Shown here piece by piece: positions 48,180 through 57,430 of a stretch of 64,000 nucleotides of DNA (position 1 is the first letter of the stretch; every line of letters begins with the position of its first letter). The stretch spans positions 1,426,001 to 1,490,000 of the forward strand of contig NZ_CP158480.1 of assembly GCF_050920755.1 (NCBI RefSeq). The letters are read 5' to 3'. The notes under the pieces are model-generated. The model made no database searches. It saw nothing but the letters and a program-made list of their open reading frames with translations, and was not told where the DNA came from. Origin of the DNA: Oligella sp050920755 (lineage in GTDB: Bacteria > Pseudomonadota > Gammaproteobacteria > Burkholderiales > Burkholderiaceae_B). A program made the position numbers and the translations under genes.

Positions 48180-48243
48180 TGGGCCGTTATTCACTAGAGC
48201 GTAAGAACGCAGTGATCAATAAATTTCATAGTGACAACACATT
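48180..48243 (+). pseudogene. IS3 (type c) orfA, 5' fragment
   Basis: First 21 codons of orfA (GRYSLERKNAVINKFHSDN), identical to the intact orfA at 55692-56186, cut at 48243 by IS5 copy 2. ACATT is duplicated at 48239-48243 and 49472-49476. Confidence 0.85.
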
Positions 48244-49471
48244 GAGACCTTTGCAATAACCCCTCAAATTTCCTAAAATATGGCTTATTTCCTTGCTTTC
48301 TTACTTCAGTCCCATGAGTAGTTTCTTTCAACAAACCGCCAAAGCCCGTATTGCCAAACACCTCGACCGTTTTCCGTTACTTAAGTTAGATCAAGTGATT
48401 GATTGGCGACCGATTGAACGCTACCTCAATTCACAAAAGCAGCGTCGATTGACGACTCAACAAGGTCGTCCGAGTTATCCCGTGCTCGCCATGTTTAAGG
48501 CAGTCCTATTGGGTCAATGGCATAGCCTCTCCGATCCGGAGCTTGAGCATAGTTTGGTGACTCGCATTGATTTTACGATTTTTTGCGGTTTTGATGATAT
48601 GGACGTTCCCGATCACAGTACCCTATGCCGTTACCGTAATTGGTTGGCTGAGGAGGGTTTATTGGATAAGCTGTTAGTGCTTATCAATCAGCAGTTAAGC
48701 GAGAAGGGTCTAAAAGTAGCCAAGGCGCAAACGGCAGTGGTTGATGCGACGATTATTCAAACGGCAGGTCGTAAGAAAATGAAGGCAATTGAGCAGCTTG
48801 AGGACGGTGAGTATCATGAGTCTGCACCAAGCACTGATAAGGATGCACGTTGGACAAAAAAGGGGGCTGACTTCCATATAGGCTTTAAGCTACATGCTCG
48901 TTCGGATGGTGAGGGCTATATTGAAAAGCTTAATACCACGCCCGCTAATGTGCATGAGGTTAATCAACTTGAACCGCTCGTCAATGATTTGGAACAGGGC
49001 ACGAGAGTAGAAGCGGATAAGGGCTATAGCAGCGCAAAGAACCGAAAGCGATTACAAGCGCTCGGCTTAGAAGATGGCATTATGCAAAAGGCGCATCGCG
49101 GTTCAGTGTTGACACGTGAGCAGATAGAACGCAACAAGCGTTTATCTAAGACTCGCTATGTGATTGAGCAAAGTTTCGGCACGCTGCACCGTAAATTCAA
49201 ACATAAGCGGGCAAGCTATTTTGGTCTCGTCAAGGTGCATGCGCAGTCGCTTTTGAAAGCGATTTGCATCAATTGTTTAAAAGCTGCCAATAAGCTTAGG
49301 ATAGTTGCGCCTAATTTTGCCTAAAAGGCAGAATTAGGCAGATAAATGCCTAAAAAACAGGCATTTATCGATAAAAGCTGGGTGAAATTTGTCGAAAATT
49401 TCCTAAAAAAATCAAAAAATTTCCAAGTAGAACAAAAAAGCGCTATTTAACCGTTTTTATGCAAAAGTCTC
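48244..49471 (+). mobile_element. IS5-family insertion sequence, copy 2
   Basis: 1,228 bp with the same ends as copy 1, inserted in orfA of the IS3 element with ACATT on both sides (5-bp duplication). It lies in direct orientation to copy 1, so recombination between them could delete the intervening 12 kb. Confidence 0.9.
48314..49324 (+). CDS. IS5-family transposase, copy 2
   Basis: 336-residue DDE transposase from ATG 48314, with the same motifs as copy 1 and a handful of substitutions (for example Phe for Leu in LDRFPLL). Intact frame. Confidence 0.9.
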   Translation: MSSFFQQTAKARIAKHLDRFPLLKLDQVIDWRPIERYLNSQKQRRLTTQQGRPSYPVLAMFKAVLLGQWHSLSDPELEHSLVTRIDFTIFCGFDDMDVPDHSTLCRYRNWLAEEGLLDKLLVLINQQLSEKGLKVAKAQTAVVDATIIQTAGRKKMKAIEQLEDGEYHESAPSTDKDARWTKKGADFHIGFKLHARSDGEGYIEKLNTTPANVHEVNQLEPLVNDLEQGTRVEADKGYSSAKNRKRLQALGLEDGIMQKAHRGSVLTREQIERNKRLSKTRYVIEQSFGTLHRKFKHKRASYFGLVKVHAQSLLKAICINCLKAANKLRIVAPNFA

Positions 49472-49906
49472 ACATTGAGTCTTAGCGAACTAGCTAGGCA
49501 AGAGAGCATTCCTACCTCAACCCTTTATAATTGGCTGAAACAAGTCAATTTAGTAGCTAATGCCATGTCAAAAAAACGCAATTCGGATAACTGGTCTGCT
49601 GAGACCAAGCTGGCGACTGTGATAGAAACCGCCTCGCTTTCGGAGATTGAGTTGAGTGCTTATTGCCGAGAAAAAGGTCTTTACCCTGAGCAACTTAAGC
49701 GATGGAAGTCGGAGTGTCTACAGTCGTTTGACCAAAGCAAAGCTCAAGCTCAAGCGCTTCGCAAAGAACTTCAAGCCACGCGTCAAGAAAACAAGACATT
49801 GCAACGTGAGATTAAACGCAAGGAGAAGGCGTTAGCGGAGGCAGCAGCATTGTTGATGTTGCGAAAAAAGCTCAATGCGCTTTGGGAGGAAAACGAGGAC
49901 GAATGA
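49472..49906 (+). pseudogene. IS3 (type c) orfA, 3' fragment
   Basis: Continuation of the orfA interrupted at 48243 (SLSELARQESIPTSTLYNWLKQV, then coiled coil ending EENEDE). The intact version is 164 residues at 55692-56186. Removing IS5 and one duplication restores it. Confidence 0.85.
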
Positions 49907-50958
49907 CCTCACTCTCAGAGCGCCAACATGTGGTCAGCTTGATTCAAGCCGCTCACCGCCAAGGAGCACGTCTAGCCAGGGCGTGCGAGGAAGCCGGTCT
50001 TGCGCTGCGTAGTTATCGTCGTTGGGTAAAGGATGGTGTTGTTCAAGCCGATAAACGCCCGACAGCCGTTCGGCCTAAGCCAGCAAACAGTTTGAGTCAG
50101 GAGGAACGAGAGCTGATTCTGACGGTCTGCAATCGTGCAGAATACGCCAACTTGCCACCCTGTCAAATCGTGGCTGATCTACTCGACAAAGGTGCTTATA
50201 TCGCTTCTGAAGCAACCTTTTACCGCACGCTTCGGCAAGCAAACCAGCTGCATCACCGAGGGCGTAGCCGTGCGCCTAAACCGAGCCATCAACCGACAAC
50301 GCATCATGCGACCGGTCCACGTCAAGTGTGGTGTTGGGATATCACATACTGCCCGTCACGTGTACGTGGTCAGTTTTATTATCTTTACCTCGTTGAAGAT
50401 ATCTATAGCCGTAAAATCGTGGGCTATGAGGTGCATGAAACAGAAGACTCAGCGCTTGCGGCAGCCCTCTTACAGCGTTGTGTCTTGAGCGAGGGCTGCC
50501 TGCATCAGCCCTTGGTGTTACACTCTGACAATGGTGCACCAATGAAGGCTCAAACCTTACGCACTAAACTAGAGGAACTTAGCATAAAGGCTTCCTACAG
50601 TCGCCCACGAGTCAGTAATGACAATCCCTTCGTAGAGTCACTCTTTAGGGTCATGAAATACTGTCCTCAATGGCCATCATCAGGCTTTGCCTCCTTAGAT
50701 GACACCAGAGCATGGGTCTTACGCTTTGTGCAATGGTACAACACTGTGCATCGTCACAGTCAGCTTAATTACGTAACACCACAGCAACGCCATGAGGGCA
50801 AAGACCGTGAAATACTAGCAAAGCGGCACAAAGTGCTAGCGAATGCCAAAAGAGATAATCCAATGCGCTGGGGTTCACGTGCAGTAAGAAACTGCACCCC
50901 TTTAGGTGTCGTCACGTTAAATCCGGAGAATGATTTAAGAGTAAAAAAAGCAGCTTAA
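49903..50958 (+). CDS. IS3-family transposase OrfB (type c), copy 1
   Basis: 351 residues from the ATG overlapping the orfA stop (ATGA). rve catalytic residues lie in VWCWDITYC, LVLHSDNGAPMK and NPFVESLFRVMKY. It resembles the type a OrfB in length and layout but is clearly a different element. It is identical in the second copy as far as I can see. Confidence 0.9.
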   Translation: MTSLSERQHVVSLIQAAHRQGARLARACEEAGLALRSYRRWVKDGVVQADKRPTAVRPKPANSLSQEERELILTVCNRAEYANLPPCQIVADLLDKGAYIASEATFYRTLRQANQLHHRGRSRAPKPSHQPTTHHATGPRQVWCWDITYCPSRVRGQFYYLYLVEDIYSRKIVGYEVHETEDSALAAALLQRCVLSEGCLHQPLVLHSDNGAPMKAQTLRTKLEELSIKASYSRPRVSNDNPFVESLFRVMKYCPQWPSSGFASLDDTRAWVLRFVQWYNTVHRHSQLNYVTPQQRHEGKDREILAKRHKVLANAKRDNPMRWGSRAVRNCTPLGVVTLNPENDLRVKKAA

Positions 50959-50996
50959 AATTTATGTATGAGTGACAACTATCTTGACAAATACCG

Positions 50997-52171
50997 TTTT
51001 TTTATTATCTCAATTGGCTTAACTGTTTCAAATCCATTTGGTCCTAATAGTTTCTGAAGTTCTTTTTTTGCATTTTCAGCAGTTCCCATTTCTTTTGAAA
51101 AAAAACCCCAAAATGGTGAAGTAATTTCTGATCTTTCATTCTCGGGTCTCATTTTAATATAGGGTTTACCATTTTCGATTTTAACTTCATCACAATCTAT
51201 TGCTTTTTGAACAGTTTCTATACCCAATTTCCATTGAAATCCATCTTCAGGAATCACCCCCAAAATAGGATAAATCATAGTTTTACGACCCCTGATCCCC
51301 TCCGCTGACATTGTTTGAATCTCTAACCATCGATAAACTCCATATTCATCTTCAAAGTCATAATTCTTTATACCTGTTGTAACTAAATTAAATCTCCGCA
51401 AAGGAGTCTTAGCGTAAACAAATATATGCTCAATTTTAGGTTGTAATTTATTAAACGCATCTTCTGTATTTTGCGCCTTTGTTTTTGACTCCCATCCGAT
51501 ATTTCCAAGAAAATTCTCTTCTCCGAAAATTTCATTACATATTAACTTCAACTGAGCATGCTCTTTATTATCTATTGAAATAAAAATAACGCCATCATTA
51601 CTCAATAAATTACGAGCCAACTTTAATCTTGGATACATCATGTTTAACCAATTAGAATGAAACCTTCCAGATGTTTCTATATTTGTAATCATTGGATTGC
51701 CATCATCATCCGTAGCCTTAATTAATTGTAAATAATTAGCCAGATTATCTCTAAAGTTATCCTTATAAACAAAATCCTTACCCGTGTTATAGGGTGGATC
51801 GATATAAATCATCTTGACCTGATTAAAATAACTCTTCTGAAGCAGCTTAAGTACTTCTAAGTTATCACCCTCAATATACAGATTCTCCGTACTGTCCCAA
51901 TCTAAGGATTCATCCGGTGCCGGACGTAGGGTACCTAGGCTAGGTGTGGTTGCAATACGCTTTGCTTGCTCTTTGCCTGCCCAAGTAAATTGGTAACGCT
52001 CGTCACTTCCCCCCCCGTGTTACAATTGTCACCCAACTCGTTTCTTAAAGCGTCAAAATCAATTTTCCCTTCACTGAACACATTAGGAAACAACGCTTTT
52101 AATTGCTGGATATTAAAATCCACTAAATCCTTACTCGCTGAAGGAACCGGGGTTAACGATTTTTTGGTCAT
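50997..52171 (-). pseudogene. mod: Type III methyltransferase copy A, 5' part, phase OFF and split
   Basis: ATG 52171 opens MTKKSLTPVPSASKDLVDF. After a G8 tract (52016-52009 on the minus strand) the frame is lost and stops at 51935. With nine G it would continue through the shared SDERYQFTWAGKEQ segment to the catalytic DPPYNTG motif and this copy's own recognition region (WESKTKAQNTEDAFNKLQ ... PFWGFFSKEMGTAENAKK). At 50997 it is interrupted by the IS3. It is doubly inactive: out of frame and split. Confidence 0.88.
52009..52016. repeat. Poly-C/G tract in mod copy A, 8 bases
   Basis: Homopolymer (G8 on the coding strand) about codon 55 of mod. Only lengths divisible by three join the two halves of the reading frame, so 8 is OFF. 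Confidence 0.9.
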
Positions 52172-52482
52172 GTTGCTCTAAACTCCGCCGATATCAAATT
52201 GCAATTTTTAAGGTTCTACATTAATTACCACTTTTTAAACAGTACCGCTGCTGAAATAGACATGCTCTTCACAGTAAGTGAAATTACAAAATTAGACAAA
52301 ATTGCACATCTAAAAGTAGTCATAACTACAGACAAAACACTGATAATTTAAATTAATAATACCTTATGCTGCAAATTTTGTAACGATTCTAGCCGCTTTC
52401 AGTTCATCCTTAAACTACAGCAACGCATACAGTCTTTTAATACAGTAAATTTTAATCAAATTTAAAAAACTTTCTCGTACTA
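52172..52482. repeat. Inter-mod spacer 1 with degenerate operon remnants
   Basis: 311 bases without a gene, same as 57120-57430. Positions about 52198-52258 resemble the 3' end of the DUF4391 gene (59421-59480), and about 52316-52372 resemble the DNA upstream of the helicase gene (63365-63420). It therefore looks like an operon copy with helicase and most of DUF4391 deleted. It may carry a promoter for the downstream mod. Confidence 0.75.
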
Positions 52483-53561
52483 TTAGATGCTAAGCACATC
52501 CTCAATCCCTGCTTGTAGTAAGCGCTGGATAGCATTTGTTTTAACAATATCATCAACAAAGTTCGTATCACGGAAAACCACACGCAATACCGGCTGTTCC
52601 TCGGTAGATAGATCAGCAATTGCCTGTACCGTCTCTAAATCAATGCCTTCATCAAAGCAAGCAATTAACGAGCCATTAGCCACATTAAAGATCGTATGAT
52701 TAGCAATTTTGATTTCTTCAACCGGATAGGTTAAAGGCAAACCATATTTAATCAAAACCTCGTATAGCAAATCCTGATTGCTACGATCCGGAAAAATGTT
52801 ATCAACCGCATCGAGTAAATCCGCTTCTAAATTATCGCCTTCAGACTGCCATTTTTTAAGGTTGGAGGTATCGAGTTTGAATACTTTAAAGCCTAAATCA
52901 ATGTCCGTATCGGGATGTTCATTACGAATTTTAGCGGCAGCACGACGGATGCGTTCTTTGCCAATATCAGATATAGCATCAAAACCCTCAGTAGAATCGA
53001 CTGATTCAAATGCAACTTTTTCAGGAATTTGAACCATAATGAACCTTCTATTAACATCATCATCAACATTTAATTGCATTACGGCATGAGCTGTTGTTGC
53101 TGAACCCGAAAAAAAATCAAGAACTAAATCATTTTCTTTAGTTGCTAAACGTAACAAAAACACAAGTAAACTTGTAGGTTTAGGAAAAGTAAATGGGGAA
53201 CGACCGTCAAATAATGATTGTAATTCTCGAGTCCCTTTTGTTGATGTACCGTAGCCAGAACCATCAAGCCAACTTGTAGGCACTTCACCAAACAGTTTTT
53301 TTTCTTCATAAAAAACTTTAAGCTGAGGCCCGCTCATTCCTCTAGTGCCAAAAATGATGCGGCCATCAGATAGTAGCTCATGAAACTTAGATTCTTCAGT
53401 ACGCCAGCAACGGCCTCGTGGTGGCCAATACTCGACACCAGTGTTTGGGTTAGTTATTTTATAAGTTAAATTTTCTCGAACATTGGGCGCATCAAATGGA
53501 TCAGCTTTCCATTTGCCACGAGAATCATTATCCGTGTTAACGGCAATGTAAAAATGACCCC
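52483..53561 (-). pseudogene. mod: Type III methyltransferase 3' fragment (orphan recognition region, copy D)
   Basis: Open minus-strand frame from the IS21 end at 53561 to the shared Mod C-terminus. It starts within a recognition region (GHFYIAVNTDNDSRGKWKAD ...), passes YWPPRGRCWRT and contains VLDFFSGSATTAHAV. It does not continue copy B: both contain overlapping parts of the same region (B ends SRYSNPD; D has NTDNDSRGKW), so material has been lost. This is a fourth distinct recognition sequence. Confidence 0.82.
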
Positions 53562-54601
53562 TGTCGGCAATTGAATTTTGACCCCTTAGTTTATAAACTA
53601 GCGGTTTTTTCGAGCCGCATATGTTAACTCAGGAGATGGTTGTGACCATAAAAGTGTTAAATAAACAGGGGCGTTCTATCAAATCAATTAGCCGAGAGAT
53701 GGGTGTTGCACGCAATACCGTAAAGAAATATTTAAAAGCGGATTCAACGGTACAGCAATACACTCCTCGTGCGGCCCGACCGACGAAGCTTGATCCATAT
53801 AAAGCTTACATTCAAGAGAGAATTCGTCATGCGAGCCCGGAGTGGATTCCTGCGGCGGTACTTTATCGAGAGATTGTTGAACGGGGATATCCCGGTAAGA
53901 TACGTATGGTGAGTGATTACGTGGCGCAGTTTAAACCAAGCGTTCCGGCAGAACCTTTGGTGCGTTTCGAGACGGCACCGGGTGAGCAACTGCAAGTTGA
54001 TTTCACCATCGTTCGACGTCGAGGAGAGCCGTTAAAGGCCTTTGTTGCTACGCTAGGCTACTCTCGAGCCAGCTATGTCTATTTCTTCGATAACGAGCGC
54101 AGTGAGGCGTGGTTGAATGGCTTACGTCAATGTTTTGACTTCTTTGGGGGTGTGCCTAAGGAGGTACTCTTTGACAACGCCAAGGCGATTGTCATTGAGC
54201 GAGATGCGTATGGTGACGGATTGCACCGGTGGCATCCGGAGCTACTGTCATTAGCAAAGGACTATGGCTTTCGTCCTCGACTATGTCGTCCCTACCGGGC
54301 TAAGACTAAAGGTAAAGTGGAACGCTTTAACCGCTACCTGAAGAGTAGTTTCGTGGTACCGTTACGAGCGCAATTGCGAGCCGATGGGCTGGCACTGGAT
54401 GTGCAGACCGCCAATGGGTATATTGGTCATTGGCTGCAGAGTGTCGCCAATGCCCGAGTCCATGGCACGACCCAAGCGATCCCCAACCAACGACTCATCA
54501 AGGAACGTGAAGCGTTATTGCCGTTGCCGATAAGAAGCGGCAATTCGGCAATCTCTCACACGTCGAATCAGGTACCGATGCCGATTGAGAGCTTGCAACA
54601 C
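53562..54601 (+). mobile_element. IS21-family element, truncated on the right
   Basis: Left end TGTCGGCAATTGAATTTTGA is a typical IS21-group terminus. It inserted into mod copy D. The right part, including the end of istA and all of istB, is missing; the element ends at IS3 copy 2. Confidence 0.82.
53621..54601 (+). pseudogene. istA: IS21 transposase IstA, truncated
   Basis: About 327 residues of IstA before the junction: HTH (SIKSISREMGVARNTVKKYLK) and rve core (GEQLQVDFTIVRR, VLFDNAKAIVIE, KGKVERFNRYLKSS). Full IstA is normally about 500 residues; the open frame runs five codons into the IS3 (ending RYLSR). istB is absent, so the element cannot move by itself. Confidence 0.85.
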
Positions 54602-54639
54602 CGGTATTTGTCAAGATAGTTGTCACTCATACATAAATT

Positions 54640-55695
54640 TTAAGCTGCTTTTTTTACTCTTAAATCATTCTCCGGATTTAACGTGACGACACCTAAAGGG
54701 GTGCAGTTTCTTACTGCACGTGAACCCCAGCGCATTGGATTATCTCTTTTGGCATTCGCTAGCACTTTGTGCCGCTTTGCTAGTATTTCACGGTCTTTGC
54801 CCTCATGGCGTTGCTGTGGTGTTACGTAATTAAGCTGACTGTGACGATGCACAGTGTTGTACCATTGCACAAAGCGTAAGACCCATGCTCTGGTGTCATC
54901 TAAGGAGGCAAAGCCTGATGATGGCCATTGAGGACAGTATTTCATGACCCTAAAGAGTGACTCTACGAAGGGATTGTCATTACTGACTCGTGGGCGACTG
55001 TAGGAAGCCTTTATGCTAAGTTCCTCTAGTTTAGTGCGTAAGGTTTGAGCCTTCATTGGTGCACCATTGTCAGAGTGTAACACCAAGGGCTGATGCAGGC
55101 AGCCCTCGCTCAAGACACAACGCTGTAAGAGGGCTGCCGCAAGCGCTGAGTCTTCTGTTTCATGCACCTCATAGCCCACGATTTTACGGCTATAGATATC
55201 TTCAACGAGGTAAAGATAATAAAACTGACCACGTACACGTGACGGGCAGTATGTGATATCCCAACACCACACTTGACGTGGACCGGTCGCATGATGCGTT
55301 GTCGGTTGATGGCTCGGTTTAGGCGCACGGCTACGCCCTCGGTGATGCAGCTGGTTTGCTTGCCGAAGCGTGCGGTAAAAGGTTGCTTCAGAAGCGATAT
55401 AAGCACCTTTGTCGAGTAGATCAGCCACGATTTGACAGGGTGGCAAGTTGGCGTATTCTGCACGATTGCAGACCGTCAGAATCAGCTCTCGTTCCTCCTG
55501 ACTCAAACTGTTTGCTGGCTTAGGCCGAACGGCTGTCGGGCGTTTATCGGCTTGAACAACACCATCCTTTACCCAACGACGATAACTACGCAGCGCAAGA
55601 CCGGCTTCCTCGCACGCCCTGGCTAGACGTGCTCCTTGGCGGTGAGCGGCTTGAATCAAGCTGACCACATGTTGGCGCTCTGAGAGTGAGGTCAT
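54640..55695 (-). CDS. IS3-family transposase OrfB (type c), copy 2
   Basis: 351 residues, identical by eye to the copy at 49903-50958, with intact rve motifs (VWCWDITYC, LVLHSDNGAP, FVESLFRVM). The start ATG overlaps the orfA stop. Confidence 0.9.
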   Translation of the reverse strand: MTSLSERQHVVSLIQAAHRQGARLARACEEAGLALRSYRRWVKDGVVQADKRPTAVRPKPANSLSQEERELILTVCNRAEYANLPPCQIVADLLDKGAYIASEATFYRTLRQANQLHHRGRSRAPKPSHQPTTHHATGPRQVWCWDITYCPSRVRGQFYYLYLVEDIYSRKIVGYEVHETEDSALAAALLQRCVLSEGCLHQPLVLHSDNGAPMKAQTLRTKLEELSIKASYSRPRVSNDNPFVESLFRVMKYCPQWPSSGFASLDDTRAWVLRFVQWYNTVHRHSQLNYVTPQQRHEGKDREILAKRHKVLANAKRDNPMRWGSRAVRNCTPLGVVTLNPENDLRVKKAA

Positions 55696-56186
55696 TCGTC
55701 CTCGTTTTCCTCCCAAAGCGCATTGAGCTTTTTTCGCAACATCAACAATGCTGCTGCCTCCGCTAACGCCTTCTCCTTGCGTTTAATCTCACGTTGCAAT
55801 GTCTTGTTTTCTTGACGCGTGGCTTGAAGTTCTTTGCGAAGCGCTTGAGCTTGAGCTTTGCTTTGGTCAAACGACTGTAGACACTCCGACTTCCATCGCT
55901 TAAGTTGCTCAGGGTAAAGACCTTTTTCTCGGCAATAAGCACTCAACTCAATCTCCGAAAGCGAGGCGGTTTCTATCACAGTCGCCAGCTTGGTCTCAGC
56001 AGACCAGTTATCCGAATTGCGTTTTTTTGACATGGCATTAGCTACTAAATTGACTTGTTTCAGCCAATTATAAAGGGTTGAGGTAGGAATGCTCTCTTGC
56101 CTAGCTAGTTCGCTAAGACTCAATGTGTTGTCACTATGAAATTTATTGATCACTGCGTTCTTACGCTCTAGTGAATAACGGCCCAT
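55692..56186 (-). CDS. IS3-family transposase OrfA (type c), intact
   Basis: 164-residue HTH and coiled-coil protein (GRYSLERKNAVINKF, SLSELARQESIPTSTLYNW, KTLQREIKRKEKALAEAA). This is the uninterrupted version that lets the IS5 insertion in copy 1 be recognised. Confidence 0.9.
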   Translation of the reverse strand: MGRYSLERKNAVINKFHSDNTLSLSELARQESIPTSTLYNWLKQVNLVANAMSKKRNSDNWSAETKLATVIETASLSEIELSAYCREKGLYPEQLKRWKSECLQSFDQSKAQAQALRKELQATRQENKTLQREIKRKEKALAEAAALLMLRKKLNALWEENEDE

Positions 56187-56251
56187 AAATAGTATCCTTA
56201 CCGCTCTCTTGATTTAAATTTAGAGGGTGACAACTATCCTGACATAGAGAG

Positions 56252-57119
56252 TCCGGATTACTATATCTAGAGTCATCTAATGGTAATGGATAAGCAGCAA
56301 AGCTCTTTAAACTGAACCATTTTTCTACATTGCTTTCTTTTAACCTGCGATCCTTTTGTCTTCGGCATTTTGCATATGCAAGCACATATTCATGTTGTTC
56401 AGATAAATCTGTATCATTCTGCACTGATGTTCTCGATTGCCAAGGGAATTGCGCGAAGAAATTTTCTTCACCAAAAAGTTCATCACAAATTTTCTTCAAA
56501 TTAGCTTGCTCGTTATCATCAATCGAGATAAAAATCACCCCGTCATCAGTCAATAAGTTGCGAGCTAACTTTAAGCGTGGGTACATCATGTTAAGCCAAT
56601 TACTGTGATAACGACCGTCGCTGTCTGAATTAGTTGTTAAAGGATTTCCTTCTTCATCACGCTGTCCGGTTAAGCGTTGATAATTAGCCAGGTTATCTCT
56701 AAAGTTATCCTTATAAACAAAATCCTTACCCGTGTTATAGGGTGGATCGATGTAAATCATCTTGACCTGATTAAAATAACTCTTCTGAAGCAGCTTAAGT
56801 ACCTCTAAGTTATCACCCTCAATATACAGATTCTCCGTACTGTCCCAATCTAAGGATTCATCCGGTGCCGGACGTAGGGTACCTAGGCTAGGTGTGGTTG
56901 CAATACGCTTTGCTTGCTCTTTGCCTGCCCAAGTAAATTGGTAACGCTCGTCACTTCCCCCCCCGTGTTACAATTGTCACCCAACTCGTTTCTTAAAGCG
57001 TCAAAATCAATTTTCCCTTCACTGAACACATTAGGAAACAACGCTTTTAATTGCTGGATATTAAAATCCACTAAATCCTTACTCGCTGAAGGAACCGGGG
57101 TTAACGATTTTTTGGTCAT
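56252..57119 (-). pseudogene. mod: Type III methyltransferase copy B, 5' part, phase OFF and truncated
   Basis: ATG 57119 with the same N-terminus as copies A and C, then a G8 tract (OFF). In the ON frame it would continue to the catalytic DPPYNTG and into its own recognition region (FPWQSRTSVQNDTDLSEQHE ... SFAAYPLPLDDSRYSNPD) before meeting IS3 copy 2 at 56251. The 3' part is lost. N-terminal 145 codons are nearly identical to copies A and C. Confidence 0.87.
56957..56964. repeat. Poly-C/G tract in mod copy B, 8 bases
   Basis: G8 on the coding strand at the same codon as in copies A and C; out of frame at this length. Confidence 0.9.
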
Positions 57120-57430
57120 GTTGCTCTAAACTCCGCCGATATCAAATTGCAATTTTTAAGGTTCTACATTAATTACCACTTTTTAAACAGTACCGCTGCT
57201 GAAATAGACATGCTCTTCACAGTAAGTGAAATTACAAAATTAGACAAAATTGCACATCTAAAAGTAGTCATAACTACAGACAAAACACTGATAATTTAAA
57301 TTAATAATACCTTATGCTGCAAATTTTGTAACGATTCTAGCCGCTTTCAGTTCATCCTTAAACTACAGCAACGCATACAGTCTTTTAATACAGTAAATTT
57401 TAATCAAATTTAAAAAACTTTCTCGTACTA
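57120..57430. repeat. Inter-mod spacer 2 with degenerate operon remnants
   Basis: Same 311-base sequence as spacer 1. It joins a helicase-upstream-like segment directly to a DUF4391-tail-like segment, without coding sequence. Confidence 0.75.

Larger units (their letters stand above)
48114..50996 (+). mobile_element. IS3-family element (type c), copy 1, carrying an IS5 insert
   Basis: Outer ends CTCTCTATGTCAGGATAGTT and, reversed, CGGTATTTGTCAAGATAGTT are imperfect inverted repeats. It is 2,883 bp, of which 1,228 bp plus a 5-bp duplication is IS5 copy 2. AAA of the host mod gene is duplicated at its borders. The second copy lies in opposite orientation at 54602-56251. Confidence 0.88.
51738..52972. 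repeat. 1.2-kb direct repeat, left copy (mod 3' end, spacer, mod 5' end)
   Basis: Nearly identical to 56686-57920 (offset 4,948 bp), with only a few single-base differences seen by eye. It includes the end of one mod gene, the 311-base spacer and the first about 145 codons of the next. It is a substrate for gain or loss of mod units by recombination. Confidence 0.88.
54602..56251 (-). mobile_element. IS3-family element (type c), copy 2
   Basis: 1,650 bp with the same ends as copy 1 and both open frames intact, in opposite orientation. Its flanks (IS21 on the left, mod copy B on the right) share no target duplication, so one side was lost by deletion or recombination. Confidence 0.88.

Noticed and set aside
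52009..52016. Poly-C tract as simple sequencing error
   Set aside because: It recurs at the same codon in three copies with two different lengths, and restoring the length to nine opens a full methyltransferase frame; error remains possible for the exact counts but not for the tract itself.
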